From: an uncultured Lachnospiraceae bacterium
GTDB lineage: Bacteria > Bacillota > Clostridia > Lachnospirales > Lachnospiraceae
Assembly (NCBI GenBank): GCA_905233695.1
Contig: CAJODN010000002.1
Location: forward strand, 52,914-116,913
DNA length: 64,000 bases
Reading direction: 5' to 3'
How positions within the stretch are numbered: the stretch's first letter is position 1; every line of letters starts with the position of its first letter. The position numbers were made by a program, and so were the translations under genes. Shown here piece by piece: positions 59,155-64,000 of this stretch. The notes below the pieces were generated by a model that searched no databases, was not told where the DNA came from, and saw only the letters and a program-made list of their open reading frames with translations.

Positions 59155-60446
59155 TGAGACAAAAAGAAGTAATAGTAACAATTTATCTTAAAGACGGAAT
59201 GGCAGTAAAAAGCCCTGAAGGATTGGAAAGACCTATAGATGCTGTTGAACTTGCCAACGAATATAACGATTCCGGCGTTGACGCAATGGTGCTCTTTGAC
59301 TTATCCGAGGATGATGCAGAGCACGAGAAAAACCTTATGATTATAAGGGAGATTAATAATAATTCCGAGATAAGATCTTGCGCCGGCGGTAACATCAAGA
59401 GGCTTGAGGATGTTAAGAAATTCTTATACGCCGGCTGTAATGGTGTTGTCCTTAACGGCTCTAAGCCGGAAACGGCTGATCTTGTTGTTGAAGCAGCTAA
59501 GAGATTCGGCGAAGATAAGGTCTTTGTTTCTATTAAGACAATGGACTTTATATTTAAGCACGGAGAAGACCTTAAGGAATATGTTAGGGGTATTCTTGTT
59601 CTCAATAATAAGATACTTGATTTCGATGGTTTTGAGAACAGTACATCACTGCCTTGCATTGTGTACTTTGACGAATATGACGAGGATTACATTGTTAAAG
59701 TGCTTTCTTCCGATCAGGTTGAAGGCCTGGCAGGCCTTGTTGTTAACAGGGTTTATCGCCGTAATGCCATGAAGCTTAAGAGCGATCTCAGTAATCGCGG
59801 TATTAAATTTAACAATTTTGAACCCAAGCTTAAGTGGGAAGACCTAAAGCCTGACAAGAAGGGGCTTATTCCCGTTATCGTGCAAGATTACATCACGAAA
59901 GATGTACTTATGCTTGCCTATATGAACGAAGAAAGCTTCAATATGACCATTCGAACAGGCAAGATGACTTACTATTCAAGAAGTCGTAAGAAGCTTTGGG
60001 TTAAGGGAGAGACAAGTACACATTTCCAATATGTTAAGAAGCTTATTGCGGATTGCGATACCGATACAATATTGGCACTTGTATCCCAAGCCGGCGGAAT
60101 TGCATGCCATACAGGAAGTCCCAGTTGCTTCTTTAATGATATTATATCTAAGGATTATATCGAGAAGAATCCCCTTAAGATATTTGAGACTATATATAAT
60201 ATCATTGTTGACAGACGTGAGAATCCCAAGGAGGGTTCATATACCAATTATCTCTTCGACAAAGGAATCGATAAGATTCTTAAGAAAGTGGGAGAAGAGG
60301 CGACAGAGATTGTAATCGCCGCTAAGAACCCCAACAAGGAAGAGATTAAATACGAGATATCGGATTTCTTATATCACGTAATGGTGCTTATGGTGGAATG
60401 CGATATTACTTGGGACGAAGTTACTAAAGAATTAAGCAGGAGATAA
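59154..60446 (+). CDS. hisIE: HisIE bifunctional enzyme with an N-terminal degenerate HisA/HisF-like barrel
   Basis: Phosphoribosyl-ATP pyrophosphatase and phosphoribosyl-AMP cyclohydrolase (second and third steps), here 430 residues instead of about 200. Residues 1-210 are a TIM-barrel segment like HisF (DAVELANEYNDSGVDAMVLFDL, AGGNIKRLEDVKKFLYAGCNGVVLN). Residues about 225-325 are HisI with WVKGETSTHFQYV, DCDTDTILALV and GGIACHTGSPSCFF. Residues about 338-428 are HisE (FDKGIDKILKKVGEEATEIVIAAKN). In the barrel, the two HisF catalytic aspartates read Tyr11 and Lys128. Both HisI and HisE look intact, so the barrel is probably non-catalytic. Confidence 0.9.
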   Translation: MRQKEVIVTIYLKDGMAVKSPEGLERPIDAVELANEYNDSGVDAMVLFDLSEDDAEHEKNLMIIREINNNSEIRSCAGGNIKRLEDVKKFLYAGCNGVVLNGSKPETADLVVEAAKRFGEDKVFVSIKTMDFIFKHGEDLKEYVRGILVLNNKILDFDGFENSTSLPCIVYFDEYDEDYIVKVLSSDQVEGLAGLVVNRVYRRNAMKLKSDLSNRGIKFNNFEPKLKWEDLKPDKKGLIPVIVQDYITKDVLMLAYMNEESFNMTIRTGKMTYYSRSRKKLWVKGETSTHFQYVKKLIADCDTDTILALVSQAGGIACHTGSPSCFFNDIISKDYIEKNPLKIFETIYNIIVDRRENPKEGSYTNYLFDKGIDKILKKVGEEATEIVIAAKNPNKEEIKYEISDFLYHVMVLMVECDITWDEVTKELSRR

Positions 60447-62372
60447 ATGAGTAAGCTTGCGCTAACCGATGATATCCTTATGGCGGTGGAGAAGCCTGCC
60501 CGCTATATTGGAGACGAACTTAATATTACAAGGAAAGACTTAAAAGACATTGATATAAGAATTGCTATGTGTTTCCCGGATGTGTACGAGATTGGTATGT
60601 CACATCTGGGAATTCAAATATTATATGAAATGTTTAATCAGAGGTCTGATACGTATTGTGAGAGGGTATATTCTCCCTGGCCGGATCTTCATAAGATAAT
60701 GAAGGACAGAGATATACCTTTATTTGCGTTGGAGACGCAAGATGCGATTCGCTCCTTCGATTTCCTCGGGATTACCCTCCAATATGAAATGTGTTATACC
60801 AACGTTCTTCAGATTCTTGATTTAGCGAAGATTCCCATATGGCAAAAGGATAGGACTGATAATGACCCTATCGTTATGGGTGGCGGTCCTTGTACCTATA
60901 ATCCGGAGCCGATTGCCGACTTTTTTGATGTAATCTATGTCGGAGAAGGTGAAGTAAGCTACGACGAATTCCTTGATATTTACAAGGATATGAAGGGCAG
61001 TTCTTCCTATTCACGGGAAATGTTCTTACGTCGCGTGGCACATATCGATGGAATATATGTCCCCGGTCTCTACGAAGTAGAATATAACGAAGATAGTACC
61101 ATAAGTAGATTCTACCCACGTGAGTATAATAAAGGACTTGACTTTGCGTTTAAAGGTGCGTCGGGAAATGAGATTATAATTCCGCCTAAAGCTCCGGATA
61201 CGGTAAAGCGTGTGGTTTTGTCCGATCTTGACGAGGGGGCATATCCAACTAAGCCGATAATCCCGTATATCAGAGCAACGCAGGACAGAGTAGTACTTGA
61301 GATTCAACGCGGTTGTATAAGAGGATGCCGTTTCTGTCAAGCGGGAATGATATATCGCCCTAATCGTGAACGTTCGCTGGAAGTACTGAAGAAGCAGGCA
61401 TATGATATGGTAATGTCATCAGGCCATGAAGAGATATCTCTTTGTTCACTTTCTTCAAGTGATTATTCGAAATTACCTGAACTGGTTGACTACTTAATTG
61501 AACTCTGCACGGAGCATCATGTTAATATATCGCTTCCTTCCCTTAGAATTGATGCGTTTTCCCTTGATGTAATGAGTAAGGTTCAAGATATAAGGAAGAG
61601 CTCTCTTACATTTGCGCCCGAAGCCGGGTCGCAACGTCTTCGTAATGTCATTAATAAGGGACTTACGAAGGAAGATATAATTAACGGTTCTAATACGGCC
61701 TTCGAGGGTGGATGGAACAAGGTGAAGCTTTACTTTATGCTGGGGCTTCCGTTAGAGGAGGACTCTGATATTGTTGAGATTCCCGAACTTGGAAATGAAA
61801 TAGCCAAGAACTATTATGATATTGTGCCGAAGGAGAAGAGAAACGGTAAATGCCAGATATCGATGTCAACATCTTTCTTCGTGCCGAAGCCTTTTACTCC
61901 TTTCCAATGGGCGAGAATGTATCCTAAGGAAGAATACTTACGTCGTGCGTATCTACTTAAGGATACAATGAATAAACAGCTTAACAAGAAGAGTCTAAGC
62001 TATCATTATCACGAGGCTGATGTATCGGTTCTGGAGGGTGTTCTTGCAAGAGGTGACAGAAGACTGTCGAGAGCCATCTACGACGTATATATGAATGGCG
62101 GTATCTATGATGCATGGTCGGAATTCTACGATGACGACCGCTGGCTGAAAGCCTTCTCGGACAACGGTGTATCGCTGGATTTCTATGTATATCGTGAGAG
62201 GGATATAGATGAGATATTGCCATGGGATTTTATTGATGTAGGTATTACTAAGAAGTTCTTAATACGTGAGTGGGAGAATGCCAAGAAGGGTATTGTTACA
62301 CCTAATTGTAGGGAGAAATGCAATGGCTGTGGTGCTGCAGTCTTTAAGGGTGGAGTGTGCATAAGGAATTAG
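60447..62372 (+). CDS. TIGR03960 family B12-binding radical SAM protein
   Basis: Radical SAM protein of unknown reaction, 641 residues. The N-terminal part (MCFPDVYEIGMSHLGIQILYEMFNQR, then VMGGGPCTYNPEPIADFFD) is the B12-binding-like domain. The radical SAM cluster is CIRGCRFCQAGMIYRPNRERS (C-x3-C-x2-C, about residue 291). The LTFAPEAGSQRLRNVINKGL element and the CRE-C-x2-C type end NCREKCNGCGAAVFKGG give further cysteines. It starts directly after the hisIE stop and is always near TIGR03936 proteins in Firmicutes, as here. Confidence 0.93.
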   Translation: MSKLALTDDILMAVEKPARYIGDELNITRKDLKDIDIRIAMCFPDVYEIGMSHLGIQILYEMFNQRSDTYCERVYSPWPDLHKIMKDRDIPLFALETQDAIRSFDFLGITLQYEMCYTNVLQILDLAKIPIWQKDRTDNDPIVMGGGPCTYNPEPIADFFDVIYVGEGEVSYDEFLDIYKDMKGSSSYSREMFLRRVAHIDGIYVPGLYEVEYNEDSTISRFYPREYNKGLDFAFKGASGNEIIIPPKAPDTVKRVVLSDLDEGAYPTKPIIPYIRATQDRVVLEIQRGCIRGCRFCQAGMIYRPNRERSLEVLKKQAYDMVMSSGHEEISLCSLSSSDYSKLPELVDYLIELCTEHHVNISLPSLRIDAFSLDVMSKVQDIRKSSLTFAPEAGSQRLRNVINKGLTKEDIINGSNTAFEGGWNKVKLYFMLGLPLEEDSDIVEIPELGNEIAKNYYDIVPKEKRNGKCQISMSTSFFVPKPFTPFQWARMYPKEEYLRRAYLLKDTMNKQLNKKSLSYHYHEADVSVLEGVLARGDRRLSRAIYDVYMNGGIYDAWSEFYDDDRWLKAFSDNGVSLDFYVYRERDIDEILPWDFIDVGITKKFLIREWENAKKGIVTPNCREKCNGCGAAVFKGGVCIRN

Positions 62373-62378
62373 CAGAAA

Positions 62379-63089
62379 ATGAAAGTTAGAGTTAAATTCA
62401 GTAAACAAGGATCACTAAAATACATAGGTCACCTCGACATGCTTCGGTACTTCCAAAAGGCTATAAAGCGTGCCGGACTTCCCATTGCATATTCTGAGGG
62501 CTTCAATCCTCACCAAATCATGACATTCTCAAGTCCGCTCGGTCTTGGCATGACATCAACGGCGGAATATATGGATATAGAGCTTACAGAAGAAGTTCCG
62601 TCAGAAGAAGGAGTTAGTCGTCTTAATGATGTAATGGTAGAAGACATTACGGTGCTTTCCTTTAAGTATCTTCCGGAAAAGTCTAAGAATGCCATGTCTG
62701 CCACTGTAGCAGCTGAATATAAAGTAACACTTGGTGATAAACTAATTGATGAAATCGGAGCTGATTTCAATTATAATAAAGAACTAAGTAAATTCTTGTC
62801 ACAAAAAGCATGTATAATCCTTAAGAAAACGAAGAAATCCGAAAGAGAGATAGATATCTTGCCGCTGATTTATGACTTTAGCGTGGAGGATAAAATTTTT
62901 TCCATAAAATGCTCATCCGGTTCTAATGATAACTTAAAGCCCGAAGTCATAATGGAAGAATACCTAAGATTCTCAGGCTATGATGAAAAGCTTGACAGGG
63001 TGAATCTTAAGATCGAGAGAACCGAGCTCTATACGGGTGATACAGATAATTTGATATCGCTTGACGACATCGGAATCAATAAACAGTAA
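62379..63089 (+). CDS. TIGR03936/DUF2344 radical SAM-associated protein
   Basis: Companion of the preceding radical SAM protein, 236 residues. It has KVRVKFSKQGSLKYIGHLDML, YFQKAIKRAGLPIAYSEGFNPHQIMTF and LGLGMTSTAEYMDIEL. In many clostridia it is the C-terminal domain of a fused radical SAM protein or precedes ribonuclease E/G and rplU. No SAM cluster is present, so it is not itself a radical SAM enzyme. Function unknown. It is 6 bases after the preceding gene. Confidence 0.9.
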   Translation: MKVRVKFSKQGSLKYIGHLDMLRYFQKAIKRAGLPIAYSEGFNPHQIMTFSSPLGLGMTSTAEYMDIELTEEVPSEEGVSRLNDVMVEDITVLSFKYLPEKSKNAMSATVAAEYKVTLGDKLIDEIGADFNYNKELSKFLSQKACIILKKTKKSEREIDILPLIYDFSVEDKIFSIKCSSGSNDNLKPEVIMEEYLRFSGYDEKLDRVNLKIERTELYTGDTDNLISLDDIGINKQ

Positions 63090-63100
63090 AGGAATAGCAA

Positions 63101-63231
63101 ATGAAAAAAAGACTTTTTAATTCGAGCACTTCTCGGTGCAATACTACCTTATCTATAAACGGAGCATTAGAGACATTAATTCTGACCTTGATGAGTTGAG
63201 GAAGAGGGAAGAAGGTGATAGTTGTGAGTAA
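63101..63231 (+). pseudogene. Decayed short coding remnant between the TIGR03936 and lipoprotein genes
   Basis: An ATG at 63101 with AAGGAATAG upstream opens a frame with no recognisable product. Other frames look coding-like. One gives KKDFLIRALLGAILPYL, a membrane-like segment, starting in the 7-A run after the ATG; another gives YKRSIRDINSDLDELRKRE, then GDSCE and a stop at 63229-63231. Two frame changes (one in the A-run, one near TTATCTAT at about 63152) would join them into one small membrane protein. It may be a broken small gene, or chance. Confidence 0.4.
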
Positions 63232-63276
63232 GATGATTGATATTGATGTACTATAGAATTTGAAAATAGTAATGTG

Positions 63277-63305
63277 TTGATTATCGCATTTGAGTGTTAT
63301 ATAAT
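63277..63305 (+). promoter_or_regulatory. Promoter of the small lipoprotein gene
   Basis: TTGATT (63277-63282) and TATAAT (63300-63305) at 17-bp spacing, about 36 bases before the ATG; GAAAGGAG follows as the ribosome binding site. The rest of 63090-63276 shows only the decayed remnant. Confidence 0.8.
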
Positions 63306-63340
63306 TAAGCCATATTTTCAATCGAAAGGAGAAGTGGATA

Positions 63341-63754
63341 ATGAAAAAGTTGAAAATTGTAGCTGTATTAATGACTGTACTTATGGTAGGTGCTCTTGTG
63401 GCAGGATGTAGTTGTTCTTCATCTAATAATAGTTCTAACTCATCATCAAATAGTTCAAGTAGTTCCAATGCGTCATCAAGTAATTCTAGTAGCTCAAGCT
63501 CATCGTCTAAGGATCTTGTCGGTACTTGGGAATACACAACCGGAGGATATACCTATACATTCAAGGATGATGGAACCGGTACATATGACGTAGGTGGTAA
63601 ACCTATGAACTTCACATATAAGACTGATGGCAACAATCTTGCAATAACATACGAAGGCAGCACAGCCCCATTTACGACAACATATTCTATAAACGGCGAT
63701 CAGCTTGATGTTAAGGATTCAACCGGATCCAGCACAATTTATAAAAAGAAATAG
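63341..63754 (+). CDS. Small Ser/Asn-rich lipoprotein with beta-barrel-like domain
   Basis: A 137-residue lipoprotein of unknown function. The signal is MKKLKIVAVLMTVLMVGALVAGC, with the lipid-modified Cys at about residue 23 in the VAGC lipobox. Next comes a low-complexity Ser/Asn linker (about 24-56), then a small beta-rich domain with DLVGTWEYTTGGYTYTFKDDGTGTYDVGG, which repeats Gly-Thr-Tyr turns and resembles lipocalin-like or DUF5640 domains. Its own promoter and terminator suggest a monocistronic, strongly expressed gene. It sits where ribonuclease E/G is often found between TIGR03936 and rplU. Confidence 0.85.
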   Translation: MKKLKIVAVLMTVLMVGALVAGCSCSSSNNSSNSSSNSSSSSNASSSNSSSSSSSSKDLVGTWEYTTGGYTYTFKDDGTGTYDVGGKPMNFTYKTDGNNLAITYEGSTAPFTTTYSINGDQLDVKDSTGSSTIYKKK

Positions 63755-63782
63755 TCTATTTTCGATATTAATATGTAAAATG

Positions 63783-63826
63783 AGCCTCTGTTATGACAGT
63801 ATTCGTTATAACAGGGGCTTTTTATT
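63783..63826 (+). terminator. Rho-independent terminator after the lipoprotein gene
   Basis: AGCCTCTGTTAT (63783-63794) pairs with ATAACAGGGGCT (63808-63819), with one T-G pair, followed by TTTTTATTG. A long stem and clear T-tract. Confidence 0.92.
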
Positions 63827-63873
63827 GTTTTGCTTGGCATGTAAATACACATACGAAAAGAAGCATGTTTTCC

Positions 63874-63902
63874 TTGACAAATCTTTTAAATCACTGTATT
63901 AT
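63874..63902 (+). promoter_or_regulatory. Strong promoter at the right edge
   Basis: A perfect -35 TTGACA (63874-63879), 17-bp spacing and TATTAT (63897-63902). It directs transcription into the structured leader and off the window. Confidence 0.88.
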
Positions 63903-63909
63903 AACAGAG

Positions 63910-64000
63910 TATGTGCCGCTCGGAACAGGTAATAAAGTAATAATATGTATTCACAATGAGTCTCGCCTCATTTTAGTTTTCCCTATGGGAAAAGAGGCTC
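63910..64000 (+). ncRNA. Structured 5' leader RNA, possibly rplU (L21) leader, cut by window edge
   Basis: The transcript from the promoter at 63874-63902 contains a strong hairpin: GCCTC (63965-63969)/GAGGC (63994-63998) enclosing TTTTCCC (63977-63983)/GGGAAAA (63987-63993) with a TAT loop, preceded by GAGTCTC. No ORF is present to the window end. Known L21 leaders occur upstream of rplU in Firmicutes, and rplU often follows the TIGR03960-TIGR03936 genes, which supports this reading. The assignment is inference and the element is incomplete. Confidence 0.45.

Noticed and set aside
1..64000. CRISPR arrays, prophage, IS elements and tRNA/rRNA genes
   Set aside because: No regularly spaced identical repeats, transposase, integrase or phage structural genes, or tRNA cloverleafs with T-loop consensus were noticed on either strand.

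Overview
The window reads as chromosomal core DNA of a low-to-moderate G+C anaerobic Firmicute, most likely a member of the Lachnospiraceae (Clostridia). This is an inference from protein families and gene order: a six-subunit Rnf complex in the order C-D-G-E-A-B, a sodium-pumping decarboxylase cassette, a GerW-type spore protein, RecU rather than RuvC as the candidate Holliday resolvase, a short HisG with a separate HisZ, and a TIGR03960/TIGR03936 radical-SAM pair. No rRNA, tRNA, phage, IS element or CRISPR array was seen. Almost every gene is on the + strand; only the YprB-like nuclease, apbE, rpmB and the NFACT gene run the other way, each flanked by promoters or shared terminators.

Layout. 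1-3.4 kb: cell-wall hydrolase end, rpsO, pnp with a long leader hairpin. 3.5-10.2 kb: scpA-scpB followed by a five-gene biotin-dependent cassette (MmdA-like carboxyltransferase, gamma-like subunit, biotin carrier, Na+ pump beta subunit, 5S-like carboxyltransferase), interrupted by a branched palindromic element at 8614-8751. 10.3-15.1 kb: BaiN-like flavoprotein, cmk, ispH, an S1-domain protein and cheR. 16.4-22.7 kb: rnfCDGEAB, with convergent apbE, whose product would flavinylate RnfG and RnfD. 22.7-31 kb: proB, folate cyclo-ligase, miaB, NusG-II and Gx transporter proteins, ruvAB, zapA, U32 peptidase. 31-34 kb: a SEDS gene that is frameshifted in this sequence, and its class B PBP. 34-40.5 kb: NUDIX, a hypothetical, DUF2953, GerW, an ABCG-like exporter with unusual architecture, and an acyltransferase. 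40.5-46.8 kb: rpmB, Asp23, DAK2, recG, NFACT. 47-53 kb: yicC-gmk-rpoZ-rimO-pgsA-cinA(C)-rsmD-coaD and a coiled-coil protein. 53-60 kb: HAD, RluA-type pseudouridine synthase, recU, then hisZ-hisG-hisD-hisB and a three-domain hisIE. 60-64 kb: two radical-SAM-linked proteins, a decayed stretch, a small lipoprotein, and a structured leader at the right edge that may belong to rplU.

How it works together. Two membrane machines in the window can couple carbon and redox flow to an ion gradient: the decarboxylase cassette (normally Na+) and Rnf (ferredoxin:NAD+ oxidoreductase, Na+ or H+). Much of the rest is housekeeping: translation and RNA modification, recombination (ruvAB, recG, recU), chromosome segregation (scpAB), division (zapA), cell wall (SEDS/PBP, NlpC/P60), lipid head-group synthesis and histidine synthesis.

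The most unusual points are the cloverleaf-like palindrome at 8614-8751, the repeat-filled extracellular loop of the ABC permease at 37913-39373, the HisF-like domain lacking both catalytic aspartates fused to HisIE, the transcarboxylase-like composition of the decarboxylase cassette, and the disrupted SEDS gene.
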